Source: Armatimonadota bacterium (GTDB taxonomy: Bacteria; Armatimonadota; UBA10988). From it: a DNA stretch of 14,606 nucleotides. The DNA is taken from positions 1 to 14,606 of the forward strand of contig JACPDV010000744.1 of the NCBI GenBank assembly GCA_016183835.1. Reading direction: 5' to 3'. The notes beneath the pieces are model-generated. The model worked only from the letters and a program-made list of their open reading frames with translations, ran no database searches and had not been told where the DNA came from. A program made the translations under genes and the position numbers. Position 1 is the stretch's first letter. Each line of letters opens with the position of its first letter. Shown in pieces: positions 1 through 7,046 of this stretch.

Positions 1-1
1 C

Positions 2-2467
2 GGCGCGCCGCAGCGCGGCTCGGTGGCGCTCGCCTGCGGCCGGGCGTCGCGCAGCGTGACGTTCCTCGTGGGCGCCGAGCGCGGCCTGGTGGAGGGCGAT
101 CTCGACCTGCCTGCCGACACGCCCTTGTGGGACGAGTTCAGCCCGGAGCTCCTGACGCTCACCGCCGACCTCTCCGCCGGCACCTGGCGCGACCGGACGG
201 AGGTGACCTTCGGCCTGCGGAAGCTCGAGTCGGTCGGCAAGCGCCTGGTGCTCAACGGGCGGACCATCTTCCTCCGCGGCACGCTGGAGTGCTGCATCTT
301 TCCCCGCACCGGCTTCCCGCCGACGGACGTGGAGTCCTGGCTGCGGATCCTCCGCGTCTGCCGTGACTACGGGCTCAGCCACCTGCGCTTCCATAGCTGG
401 TGCCCGCCCGAGGCGGCGTTTGCGGCCGCCGACCGAATGGGCTTCCTCTACCACGTCGAGCTGCCACAGTGGGTCGGCAACGTGGGGCAGGACCCGCCGC
501 GCGACGCCTTCGTCACCGACGAGCTGCGCCGGATCGTCGCGGCCTATGGCAACCACCCGTCGTTCGGCATGCTCTGCATGGGCAACGAGCTGGGCGGCGA
601 CGCCTCGTTCCTGCAGAAGCTGGTGGATCTGGGCAAGGAGCTGGACCCGCGGCACCTGTACACGTCGGCCACCGCCTGGTCGCAGGGGCCGGCCGACCAG
701 TACGACGTGTGCGTGGTTCGCGGGCTGCGCGGGCCGCGCACCGACCACGACTTCCGTGGCGAGGACGCGCGCTGGAACGTGCCGGTGGTCAGCCACGAGG
801 TGGGGCAGTGGACCTTCTATCCTGACCTGGCGGAGATCCCGAAGTACGACGGCGTGCTGGAGGCGCGCAACTTCCACCGCATTCGCGACGACCTGGCCAA
901 GAAGGGGCTCCTGGAGCGCGCCCCGGCGTTCACGATGGCGTCGGGGAGGTGGTCGGCGGAGCTGTACAAGGAGGAGATCGAGGTGCTCCTCCGCACGCCC
1001 GGGCACGGTGGCTTCCAGCTCCTCGACCTGCACGACTTCCCCGGCCAGGGCACCAGCCTGATCGGGATCCTCGACCCCTTCTGGGACAGCAAGGGGATCG
1101 TCACCCCCGCCTGGTGGCGCCGCTTCTGCAGCCCCACCGTGCCGCTCCTGCGGCTGCCGAAGCGCGTCTACGCCGGCAAGGAGACCCTTCGGGCTGTAGC
1201 CGAGGTGGCGCACTTCGGACCGCGCGACCTGAAGGGCGTCGCCGCCGAGTGGACCGCCACCGACGGCGCGGGGCGCGAGGTGGGCCGCGGCACCCTCGGA
1301 GCGACGGACATCCCCACCGGCGGGCTGACCGCGCTGGGCACGATCTCGCTCGATCTGGCTAAGGTGGGCGCGCCGGCGAAGCTCACCCTCCGCGTGGCGC
1401 TCCCGGGCACCGACTCGGGCAACGACTGGGACGTATGGGTCTACCCGTCCGAGCAGCCCGCGGAGCCGCCGGAGGTGGTGCTGGCCACTCGTTGGGAGGC
1501 GGCGAAGGTGGCCCTGGCGGAGGGCAAGCGCGTCTTGCTGACCGGCACGAGTGGCCTGCGGCGCAGCACGCAGCTCGGCTTCACGACCGTCTTCTGGGGG
1601 CCGGTGATGTTCCCCAACCAGCCCGGCACGATGGGCCTCATGTACGACCCCAAACACCCGGCCCTGGCGGCGTTCCCGTCTGACGGCTACACCGACTGGC
1701 AGTGGTACGACGTGCTCCAGCGCGCCCGCGCGATCGTGCTCACCGACCTGCCGCGTGAGCTGCGGCCATTGGTGCAGGTAGTGGACAACTTCGTCCGCAA
1801 CGACAAGCTCGCCCTGGCGTTCGAGTGCCGGGTGGGCGAGGGCCGGCTGCTGGTCTGCGCGGCGGACCTCGATCACAACCTGGCGAGCCGCCCCGCGGCG
1901 CGGCAGTTGCGGAGCAGCCTGCTGGCCTACGCGGCGTCGGACCGGTTCGCGCCGGACACGGCGCTGACGGACGAGCAGTTGGAGACGCTGTTCGGCCCGA
2001 GCCTGCTCCAGGTCGTCCCGGCGGCGCCGAGCGAAGGGGTGGTGTTGCGGGTCAGGGCGGCGGTCAACGTACCGGAGCTGTCGCGTGACTTCGCCTGGGA
2101 GCCGAGGCTGGACGAGGTGGTGACGCGGGCGGACGGGTTCGGCTACGAGGTGGTGAGCGGCGCCACGTGGCGGGACACGGTCGGCTCAGCGTGGCATCAC
2201 GGCGGGAACCTGGTGGTGCGGGCCACGGTGCCGAAGGGCTTCACCGGCAGACTCTACGCGCACTTCAGCGACTGGAACAACCTGGGGCGAGTGGCGGAGG
2301 TGTCGTTCGAGGGCCGCGAGCTGGGCACGCTGGACGAGTACAACGGGCCGGGCAAGTGGGTGGCGGTGCCCATCACGGCGGCGGACAGCGCGGACGGCAA
2401 GATCGAGATCGCGGCGCAGCCGACCGTAGTGAATGCGATGATCACGGAGATCGTGGTGGCACGATAG
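2..2467 (+). CDS. GH2-family glycoside hydrolase (beta-galactosidase/beta-glucuronidase-like), 5' end cut by window edge
   Basis: The frame is open from the left edge, so the true start lies outside; the GTG at 23 is only the first in-window start codon. A GH2-like (beta/alpha)8 barrel is introduced by LVLNGRTIFLRGTLE (about 254-298), the usual linker from the beta-sandwich into the catalytic domain. The motif GNE (Glu codon 587-589) fits the GH2 acid/base. SHEVGQW (Glu codon 797-799) fits the nucleophile. After the barrel come a beta-sandwich segment (about 1150-1440), an alpha/beta segment resembling a glutamine-amidotransferase-like fold (about 1440-1960, including GEGRLLVCAADL) and a C-terminal beta-sandwich that could bind sugar (about 2090-2460). 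The enzyme would hydrolyse beta-linked galactosides, glucuronides or similar sugars; substrate cannot be told from sequence. Any signal peptide would be in the missing part. The family call is fairly sure; the accessory-domain calls are inference. Confidence 0.85.
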   Translation, partial: GAPQRGSVALACGRASRSVTFLVGAERGLVEGDLDLPADTPLWDEFSPELLTLTADLSAGTWRDRTEVTFGLRKLESVGKRLVLNGRTIFLRGTLECCIFPRTGFPPTDVESWLRILRVCRDYGLSHLRFHSWCPPEAAFAAADRMGFLYHVELPQWVGNVGQDPPRDAFVTDELRRIVAAYGNHPSFGMLCMGNELGGDASFLQKLVDLGKELDPRHLYTSATAWSQGPADQYDVCVVRGLRGPRTDHDFRGEDARWNVPVVSHEVGQWTFYPDLAEIPKYDGVLEARNFHRIRDDLAKKGLLERAPAFTMASGRWSAELYKEEIEVLLRTPGHGGFQLLDLHDFPGQGTSLIGILDPFWDSKGIVTPAWWRRFCSPTVPLLRLPKRVYAGKETLRAVAEVAHFGPRDLKGVAAEWTATDGAGREVGRGTLGATDIPTGGLTALGTISLDLAKVGAPAKLTLRVALPGTDSGNDWDVWVYPSEQPAEPPEVVLATRWEAAKVALAEGKRVLLTGTSGLRRSTQLGFTTVFWGPVMFPNQPGTMGLMYDPKHPALAAFPSDGYTDWQWYDVLQRARAIVLTDLPRELRPLVQVVDNFVRNDKLALAFECRVGEGRLLVCAADLDHNLASRPAARQLRSSLLAYAASDRFAPDTALTDEQLETLFGPSLLQVVPAAPSEGVVLRVRAAVNVPELSRDFAWEPRLDEVVTRADGFGYEVVSGATWRDTVGSAWHHGGNLVVRATVPKGFTGRLYAHFSDWNNLGRVAEVSFEGRELGTLDEYNGPGKWVAVPITAADSADGKIEIAAQPTVVNAMITEIVVAR

Positions 2468-2500
2468 GGTTCGCCGGTGGTGATCTGACGGCAAGGCCGA

Positions 2501-2592
2501 ACCGTCATTGCGAGAAGGTCTGCCGACGAAGCAATCTCGTTCGTGGCTGGTGGACACGATTGCTTCGTCGCTTCGCTCCTCGCAATGACGGT
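2501..2592. repeat. Inverted-repeat (REP/MITE-like) element of the GTCATTGCGAG type
   Basis: The ends are a perfect 14-bp inverted repeat (ACCGTCATTGCGAG at 2501-2514 and its complement at 2579-2592). Inside is a second perfect 12-bp inverted repeat (GACGAAGCAATC at 2525-2536 and its complement at 2558-2569). The two arms therefore carry the same roughly 35-nt unit in opposite orientation. They differ mainly in the middle spacer (10 nt left, 9 nt right) and enclose a 21-nt loop. Repeats of this GTCATTGCGAGGAGCGAAGC type are known from many unrelated bacterial genomes as dispersed, non-coding palindromes. No transposase or clear target-site duplication is visible. As RNA it would form a long hairpin just after the GH2 gene and might protect or end that transcript. 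Confidence 0.8.
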
Positions 2593-2632
2593 TGCAGCGT
2601 CTGGTTGCGGCTCACCCCAGCCGAACAGTAGA

Positions 2633-2660
2633 GGGGCGGCGGCCCGAAGGCCGCCGCCCC
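2633..2660. other. Strong GC hairpin (12-bp stem, CGAA loop) in intergenic gap
   Basis: GGGGCGGCGGCC at 2633-2644 pairs perfectly with 2649-2660 across a 4-nt CGAA loop. No T-run follows on either strand, so it is not a canonical intrinsic terminator. It could still serve as a 3'-end stabiliser or factor-assisted terminator between the GH2 gene and the convergent minus-strand gene ending at 2840. A short direct repeat CGGTACAG follows at 2660-2667 and 2675-2682. I see nothing else supportable in 2661-2839; a plus-strand open frame crossing this gap has no recognisable protein features. Confidence 0.55.
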
Positions 2661-2839
2661 GGTACAGGCGGAGTCGGTACAGCATCGAGATCGAGCGCCG
2701 GCAGAGCCGGGGTGCATGTCGGGTCGGCCGTATCAGCAAAGGACGGCCATCGAGTCCCCCCGCTCCTGGTCTGCCCTGGCTGCGATTTGGCTATGGGCTT
2801 AAGTCCATGTCCGTTCGCCGATCTCCGCCCGCTCGGACC

Positions 2840-3364
2840 CTACGCCAGAAGCGCGGGGTCCAAGTCGTCGACCTCGTAGGCTGCCTGGTTGCCCACGGCG
2901 ATCGCCTCGCGGAGCGCGTCGGCCAGGTCGCCGAGCTGATCGGTCAGCTCCGCCGCCTGGTCGGGCGCGAGCTGGCTCGCGGCGCGCTCTTCGGACACGT
3001 TGCGCGTGAGCTGCTGCATCCCGTAGAGGTACGCATTCTCGTTCTGCTGCGTGGCCGACTTGAGGGTCATCTCCAGTCGGGCCACGCCCCCGAGACGCTT
3101 GATCGCCTCGAGCAGCGGCACGGCCTCGACCGCGCCGCCGTGGCGCACCTCGACCGTCACGCCCAGGTTGTACCGCGCCTGAACCGTCTGCAGCAGGGCG
3201 ATCTGCGCCTCGCACTCGCGGAGCTGGTCGAGCACGGTCGCCGGCGCGGACTTTTGCTCGTCAGCGAAGGCGTGCAGGCAGTCGCGCCACTGGTTTTGCA
3301 GGAGCGTGCGCCGGCGCTCAAGACGCTTCAGCGCACGACGAAGCTGGTAGCCGGTGACTTGCAT
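2840..3364 (-). CDS. Conserved-looking helical protein of unknown function (weakly DIP1984-like)
   Basis: This 174-residue protein is predicted to be almost entirely alpha-helical. An N-terminal basic helix (about residues 6-34) and a heptad-like helix (about 43-64) precede a short turn rich in beta-branched residues (GVTVEV, 69-73). A second helical pair follows (about 83-125 and 134-166), ending in an acidic tail. The pattern of helix, turn, then a PLLEAIKRLGGVARLE helix loosely recalls the DIP1984 helical-hairpin family, but I would not assign it without a profile search. There is no signal peptide or membrane segment, so it should be cytosolic. The ATG start is well supported: GGAGGAGG lies 6 nt upstream on the minus strand (plus 3371-3378). 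That Shine-Dalgarno is partly inside a palindrome (3374-3389). It is divergent from the nitroreductase gene. Confidence 0.6.
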   Translation of the reverse strand: MQVTGYQLRRALKRLERRRTLLQNQWRDCLHAFADEQKSAPATVLDQLRECEAQIALLQTVQARYNLGVTVEVRHGGAVEAVPLLEAIKRLGGVARLEMTLKSATQQNENAYLYGMQQLTRNVSEERAASQLAPDQAAELTDQLGDLADALREAIAVGNQAAYEVDDLDPALLA

Positions 3365-3373
3365 GATCGACCT

Positions 3374-3389
3374 CCTCCGCGCGCGGAGG
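3374..3389 (-). promoter_or_regulatory. Palindrome overlapping the ribosome binding site of the 2840-3364 gene
   Basis: The 16-bp sequence CCTCCGCGCGCGGAGG is a perfect palindrome. Read on the minus strand, its 3' half contains the first part of the GGAGGAGG Shine-Dalgarno of the helical-protein gene. In RNA it can form a hairpin of 5-6 GC-rich pairs that would hide part of the ribosome binding site and leave AGG exposed. Alternatively it is a DNA operator between two divergent genes. Confidence 0.35.
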
Positions 3390-3441
3390 CGCGCGCAATG
3401 AGGAACTAAAACGAGACTCCCGGCGCGTGAGTTCCACCCGG

Positions 3442-3470
3442 TTGACGTGCCTCCTGCAAGGCCCCACAGT
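3442..3470 (+). promoter_or_regulatory. Possible sigma70-type promoter of nitroreductase-pirin genes
   Basis: TTGACG (3442-3447) is a 5/6 match to the -35 consensus. Exactly 17 bp downstream is CACAGT (3465-3470), only a 3/6 match to the -10 box. The position, 35 bp before the chosen start codon, is sensible. The weak -10 makes this tentative. Confidence 0.3.
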
Positions 3471-3504
3471 GCCAGGGTGGCTCAGTAGCCGTTGGAGCGC
3501 CGCC

Positions 3505-4116
3505 ATGAGCGTCAAACGGGCCGTCCCCGACCATCCCATCGTCGACCTCCTCGCCGCGCGCTGGAGCCCCTACGCCTTCGCCGACCGTCCCGTCGCCGCG
3601 GAGGACCTGCGCTCGCTCTTCGAGGCGGCCCGCTGGGCGGCCTCCTCCTACAACGAGCAGCCGTGGACCTACCTCGTCGCCACGCGCGACCAGCCCGACG
3701 AGTTCGCCCGGCTGCTCGCCTGTCTGGTCGAGGGCAACCAGGCATGGGCCAAAGACGTGCCGGTCCTCGCGCTCGGCGTGGTCCACCACCAGTTCGTCCG
3801 CAACGGCAGGGACAACCGGGCCGCGGTGCACGACCTGGGTCTGGCTTCTGCGAATCTCACCGTCGAGGCGACCGCGCGGGGCCTTTGCGTGCACCAGATG
3901 ATCGGCATCCTGCCCGACAAGGCCCGCGAAGTCTACGGCATCCCGGACGACTGGGAAGCCTGGACGGCGCTGGCCATCGGCTGTGTCGGCGACCCGGCCG
4001 GGCTGCCGGAGGCCCTCCAACCGCGCGACCTGTCGCCCCGGCAGCGCAAGCCGCTGAGCGAGTTCGTCTTCAGCGGCGCATGGGGCCGCAGCTCGCCGTT
4101 CGTCCCCGGAGGCTGA
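3505..4116 (+). CDS. Nitroreductase-family FMN oxidoreductase
   Basis: The 203-residue protein fits the nitroreductase family, FMN-dependent dimers that reduce nitro compounds, quinones or similar substrates with NAD(P)H in the cytosol. Family signatures are an N-terminal R-W-S-P-Y-A-F (19-25), RWAASSYNEQPW (43-54), where the S-x-N-x-QPW segment contacts FMN, and the mid-protein helix HDLGLASANLTVEA (109-122). A GIPDDWEAWTALAIG segment (145-159) and a basic C-terminal tail with WGRSSPF complete it. I chose the ATG at 3505 because GGAG (3494-3497) lies 7 nt upstream and homology-like sequence starts there; the open frame extends back to 3427 without protein-like content. Its TGA is followed after one base by the pirin ATG, so the two are almost certainly co-transcribed. 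The exact substrate is unknown. Confidence 0.9.
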   Translation: MSVKRAVPDHPIVDLLAARWSPYAFADRPVAAEDLRSLFEAARWAASSYNEQPWTYLVATRDQPDEFARLLACLVEGNQAWAKDVPVLALGVVHHQFVRNGRDNRAAVHDLGLASANLTVEATARGLCVHQMIGILPDKAREVYGIPDDWEAWTALAIGCVGDPAGLPEALQPRDLSPRQRKPLSEFVFSGAWGRSSPFVPGG

Positions 4117-4117
4117 G

Positions 4118-7045
4118 ATGTCCATCCGTCCGATCCGCCGCATCGTCCGCTCCAAGCCGACCGTCGAGGGTGCCGGCGTGCACCTCCGCCGCGCGTTCGG
4201 CTTCGGCACCACGGACGACTTCGACCCGTTCCTGCTCCTCGACGACTTCCGCGGCGACAACCCGGTGGACTACCTGGCCGGCTTCCCCTGGCACCCGCAC
4301 CGCGGCATCGAGACCATCACCTATGTGCTGGCGGGCACCGTGGAGCACGGCGACAGCATGGGCAACAGCGGCAGCATCGGCGCCGGGGACATCCAGTGGA
4401 TGACCGCCGGCCGCGGGATCATCCATCAGGAGATGCCCAAGGGCGATCCGGCCGGCCGGATGCACGGGTTCCAACTGTGGGCCAACCTGCCGGCCGACCT
4501 CAAGATGACCGCGCCGCGCTACCAGGAGGTGAAGGCGCCCGACATCCCCGAGGTCACCGACGACGACGGCACGGTCGCGCGGCTGGTGTGCGGCAGCTTC
4601 TGGGGGCAGCGCGGGCCGGTCACCGGGATCGCCGCCGACCCGGTCTACGTCGACGTCTCGGTGCCGCCGGGCCTGCGCAAGACCATCCCGGTGGAAACCA
4701 CTCGCCACGCGTTCGCGTATGTCTTTGCGGGGTCGGGCAAGTTCTGCAACGCCTCGGCGCCGTTGGCCGTGCCCACCGAAGGGGTCGGCTGGGCGGACAC
4801 GTCGCTGCCACAGGAAGCCGACAACCGCTGCCTGGTGCTCTTCGACCGCGGCGACGAGGTCTCGGTGGAGGCCGGCGACGAGGGAATCCGCTTCCTGCTC
4901 GTCTCCCGCAAGCCGCTAGAAGAGCCGGTGGCGTGGTACGGCCCGATCGTGATGAACACGCAAGAGCAGCTTCAGCAGGCGTTCCGGGAGCTGCAGGAGG
5001 GGACGTTCCTGGAGGCGGCGGGGGGATCCCAGCGGCCCGGGCCACCGGTGGACGCCGTCGGCCTGCCTCTGCCACTCACGCGGCGCCCTTGCGCTACAAT
5101 GGTGAGTGGACTGGAGGGGCGGACCGACCTGACTTGTCAGCTTGCAGGAGCAGCCGCGATGCAGACATCCCGGCTTGCCGACGCGAACTGCCGTTGCCTC
5201 GCAGCCGAGGGGGGGCCAGCCGATCCCGCCTGTCAGGAATGGAGGGGCATCATGCGATCGACACTGAACCGGTACCGGCGCACAGCGATCACGTTGTCGC
5301 TCACTGCCGTCGTGGTTCTCACCCTGGCGGCGGTGAACGGCGCGGAGCCCAAGCCGAACGTGCCTGCGTTGGGCGCGAAGCAGCAGGGGCTCAGGATCGA
5401 CCCCAACATCCTCTCGCAGTTGCTGCAACTCGGCGTCCTCTACCAGTCGTGGGGTCCCGGCCCCGCGCAGTCGCGTATCTCGCCCACGGTGATCTCACGG
5501 TTGCGCGTCCACGCCGAGCCCTCGGGGCGTGCCGCGGAGCGCTATGTGAACGCGCCGGACGAACGCCGCCTCAGGGCCGTAGGACCGTCATCGGGCGCCC
5601 AGATCGCGGAGCAGTTGGCTGCGCTGTCGACACAGTCACCGGTCCCAGCGGCCAAGTTCGTCCCCGGCGTCGAGGGCGTGGATGCCGGCATTGCCGTCGG
5701 CAACCAGTACATCATCGTGGCTCACGACCACCAGATAGCTTTCTTCGACAAGAGCGGCAACGCGCTGACCGGCAAGGACGGCTTTGCGACCAACCTGTCG
5801 GCCACGGCGTTCTTCGGCGGCTTCCTCGCCCCGACGAAGGCGGATGGCAGCATCAACTACGACAACATCAACCGTTACCTCAACTTCCCGGCCGATGCGC
5901 CTATCAAGCCGGATCCGGACGCCAGCCCACCCACCTTCCCCTGCGTCGACGAGTTCTACGACACGCGAGTCTTGTTCGACCCCGGCAGCAAGCGCTTTTT
6001 CATCCTCTCGGCCGCCCGCCACCAACTGTGGCCGGATGACCCCAAAACCAACCCGGGCGGGCAGTACAACGCGCTGGTGCGGCGCTATGTCGCCTTCGCC
6101 GTGTCCAGGACGGAGGACCCGCGGGACGGATTCCACCAGTACATGCTGACGGAGAGCAACTACCGCGACTGGCCGCGCATGTCGGTCAACGGCAACGTCT
6201 TCGTCGTCGCTCACAACGCCGAGGGCGCCGCTGACAGCTACGTCGCCTACGTCTTCGCGTTGGATGCGCTCAAGACGGGCAATCAGAAGGCGCTGCGCTT
6301 CCGCTTGACGCAGACGGACCTCGGCGTCCCCGCGGTGGTGCCGGTGACGCACTTTGCCAGCCCCGACGGACTCACGTTCCTGCTGCGGCCGGACGGTGCG
6401 ACCATCACCATCATCGCCTTCCCGCAGCCCGGCGCGAGCTTCAAGAAGCCGGCGGTGATGAAGGCCTCGGTCACGCTGGCCGAGGCGCCGTCGATGCTGC
6501 GCACCGGGGCGATCTACCGTAACGGGAAGATCTACTTCGCCTGCGTGAAGAAGGTGCAGGACGGCCCACCGGAACGCTACAGCGTGCGCGTGGTGCGCAT
6601 CCCGATCCAGGTCTCGGCCAACGGCATCTCGGCTTCGACGAGTGGCGCGCAGGGGTACCTCGACTGGGCCTTCGGCAAGAACGCGGTGGAGGACGCGCCC
6701 ACCGACCTCGTCAGCTACGAGCTGCCGTCGATGGCCGTCAATCAGGCCGGCGACATGCTGTTCGGCTACGGCCGCTCGCCGGTGCAGACGCAGAAACCTC
6801 TGCTGCCGGAGGCGCGCTACACGCTCTGGTATGCGGCCGAGGCGAAGCAGCGCCGCAGCCGGCAGTTGCAGCCCGGCGGCTACCAGCCGGTCAAGGACGG
6901 CGCGAAGATCAACTTCTACGCTGCGGACTTCACCAGCACCGTGGTCGATCCCGCCGACGACAGGACCTTCTGGACCGCGCTCTTCTACGGCGATCCCAGC
7001 CGCCCGGGCGCGTTCAAGACGGTGATCGGCAAAGTCGTGCCGTAG
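4118..7045 (+). CDS. Pirin-family protein in a frame that runs without stop into a secreted protein
   Basis: Residues 1 to about 298 are a typical bicupin pirin. The iron ligands are all present: H59 and H61 in WHPHRGIET, H103 and E105 in GIIHQEMP, matching the human pirin ligands H56/H58/H101/E103. The C-terminal helix VMNTQEQLQQAFRELQEGTF (278-297) is where pirins normally end. Pirins are cytosolic or nuclear non-haem iron proteins, some with quercetinase activity. Here the expected stop codon is missing. Residues 299-378 are low-complexity, Cys- and Pro-containing and not protein-like, and at residue 379 (5252) a Met begins a clear signal peptide. A single 975-aa fusion would place an export signal in mid-chain, which makes little sense. 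I infer a pirin of about 300 aa whose stop was lost, or misread near the G6 run at 5020-5025, followed by an independent gene. The ATG is one base after the nitroreductase stop. Confidence 0.7.
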   Translation: MSIRPIRRIVRSKPTVEGAGVHLRRAFGFGTTDDFDPFLLLDDFRGDNPVDYLAGFPWHPHRGIETITYVLAGTVEHGDSMGNSGSIGAGDIQWMTAGRGIIHQEMPKGDPAGRMHGFQLWANLPADLKMTAPRYQEVKAPDIPEVTDDDGTVARLVCGSFWGQRGPVTGIAADPVYVDVSVPPGLRKTIPVETTRHAFAYVFAGSGKFCNASAPLAVPTEGVGWADTSLPQEADNRCLVLFDRGDEVSVEAGDEGIRFLLVSRKPLEEPVAWYGPIVMNTQEQLQQAFRELQEGTFLEAAGGSQRPGPPVDAVGLPLPLTRRPCATMVSGLEGRTDLTCQLAGAAAMQTSRLADANCRCLAAEGGPADPACQEWRGIMRSTLNRYRRTAITLSLTAVVVLTLAAVNGAEPKPNVPALGAKQQGLRIDPNILSQLLQLGVLYQSWGPGPAQSRISPTVISRLRVHAEPSGRAAERYVNAPDERRLRAVGPSSGAQIAEQLAALSTQSPVPAAKFVPGVEGVDAGIAVGNQYIIVAHDHQIAFFDKSGNALTGKDGFATNLSATAFFGGFLAPTKADGSINYDNINRYLNFPADAPIKPDPDASPPTFPCVDEFYDTRVLFDPGSKRFFILSAARHQLWPDDPKTNPGGQYNALVRRYVAFAVSRTEDPRDGFHQYMLTESNYRDWPRMSVNGNVFVVAHNAEGAADSYVAYVFALDALKTGNQKALRFRLTQTDLGVPAVVPVTHFASPDGLTFLLRPDGATITIIAFPQPGASFKKPAVMKASVTLAEAPSMLRTGAIYRNGKIYFACVKKVQDGPPERYSVRVVRIPIQVSANGISASTSGAQGYLDWAFGKNAVEDAPTDLVSYELPSMAVNQAGDMLFGYGRSPVQTQKPLLPEARYTLWYAAEAKQRRSRQLQPGGYQPVKDGAKINFYAADFTSTVVDPADDRTFWTALFYGDPSRPGAFKTVIGKVVP
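5095..5100 (+). promoter_or_regulatory. Possible -10 box for the secreted propeller-like gene
   Basis: TACAAT (5095-5100) is a 5/6 match to the -10 consensus. It lies in the non-protein-like stretch between the pirin domain and the signal peptide, about 150 nt before the ATG at 5252. No convincing -35 is found 16-18 bp upstream. An inverted repeat CTGAC-TT-GTCAG follows at 5129-5140. It supports, but does not prove, separate transcription of the downstream gene. Confidence 0.3.
5252..7045 (+). CDS. Secreted protein of unknown function, probable beta-propeller (internal start in the pirin frame)
   Basis: The 597-residue product starts with a clear Sec signal peptide: basic n-region (R2, R7, R9, R10), hydrophobic core AITLSLTAVVVLTLAAV (12-28) and likely cleavage after VNGA. 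GGAGGGG at 5241-5247 lies just upstream of the ATG, which supports this start. An alternative in-frame ATG at 5159 also has AGGAG, but it would bury the signal peptide. The mature part has repeated beta-rich segments with propeller-like phrases: GVDAGIAVGNQYIIVAHDHQ (143-161), YDTRVLFDPGSKRFFIL (236-252) and YRDWPRMSVNGNVFVVAHN (304-322). These resemble uncharacterised secreted propeller proteins; no enzyme motif is recognised. It is convergent with the GH53-like gene, with one base between their stop codons. Function is unknown; export to the periplasm or cell surface is likely. Confidence 0.7.
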   Translation: MRSTLNRYRRTAITLSLTAVVVLTLAAVNGAEPKPNVPALGAKQQGLRIDPNILSQLLQLGVLYQSWGPGPAQSRISPTVISRLRVHAEPSGRAAERYVNAPDERRLRAVGPSSGAQIAEQLAALSTQSPVPAAKFVPGVEGVDAGIAVGNQYIIVAHDHQIAFFDKSGNALTGKDGFATNLSATAFFGGFLAPTKADGSINYDNINRYLNFPADAPIKPDPDASPPTFPCVDEFYDTRVLFDPGSKRFFILSAARHQLWPDDPKTNPGGQYNALVRRYVAFAVSRTEDPRDGFHQYMLTESNYRDWPRMSVNGNVFVVAHNAEGAADSYVAYVFALDALKTGNQKALRFRLTQTDLGVPAVVPVTHFASPDGLTFLLRPDGATITIIAFPQPGASFKKPAVMKASVTLAEAPSMLRTGAIYRNGKIYFACVKKVQDGPPERYSVRVVRIPIQVSANGISASTSGAQGYLDWAFGKNAVEDAPTDLVSYELPSMAVNQAGDMLFGYGRSPVQTQKPLLPEARYTLWYAAEAKQRRSRQLQPGGYQPVKDGAKINFYAADFTSTVVDPADDRTFWTALFYGDPSRPGAFKTVIGKVVP

Positions 7046-7046
7046 C

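Noticed and set aside
23..25. GTG at 23 as start of the GH2 protein
   Set aside because: The frame is open to the left edge and the barrel is preceded by only part of a beta-sandwich, so the protein must start upstream.
2543..3409. Plus-strand open frame covering the gap and the helical-protein gene
   Set aside because: It is antisense to the minus-strand gene, which has a strong Shine-Dalgarno, and its first part crosses the repeat and hairpin; no protein-like features.
3406..4260. Minus-strand open frame of 284 codons opposite the nitroreductase
   Set aside because: It is a mirror reading of the nitroreductase and pirin start; its composition is typical of antisense high-GC DNA.
4396..6039. 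Long plus-strand open frame (547 codons) overlapping pirin and the propeller-like gene
   Set aside because: Its product is Arg/Gly/Pro-rich without domain features, as expected for an off-frame reading of high-GC coding DNA; the overlapping frame carries clear pirin and signal-peptide sequence.
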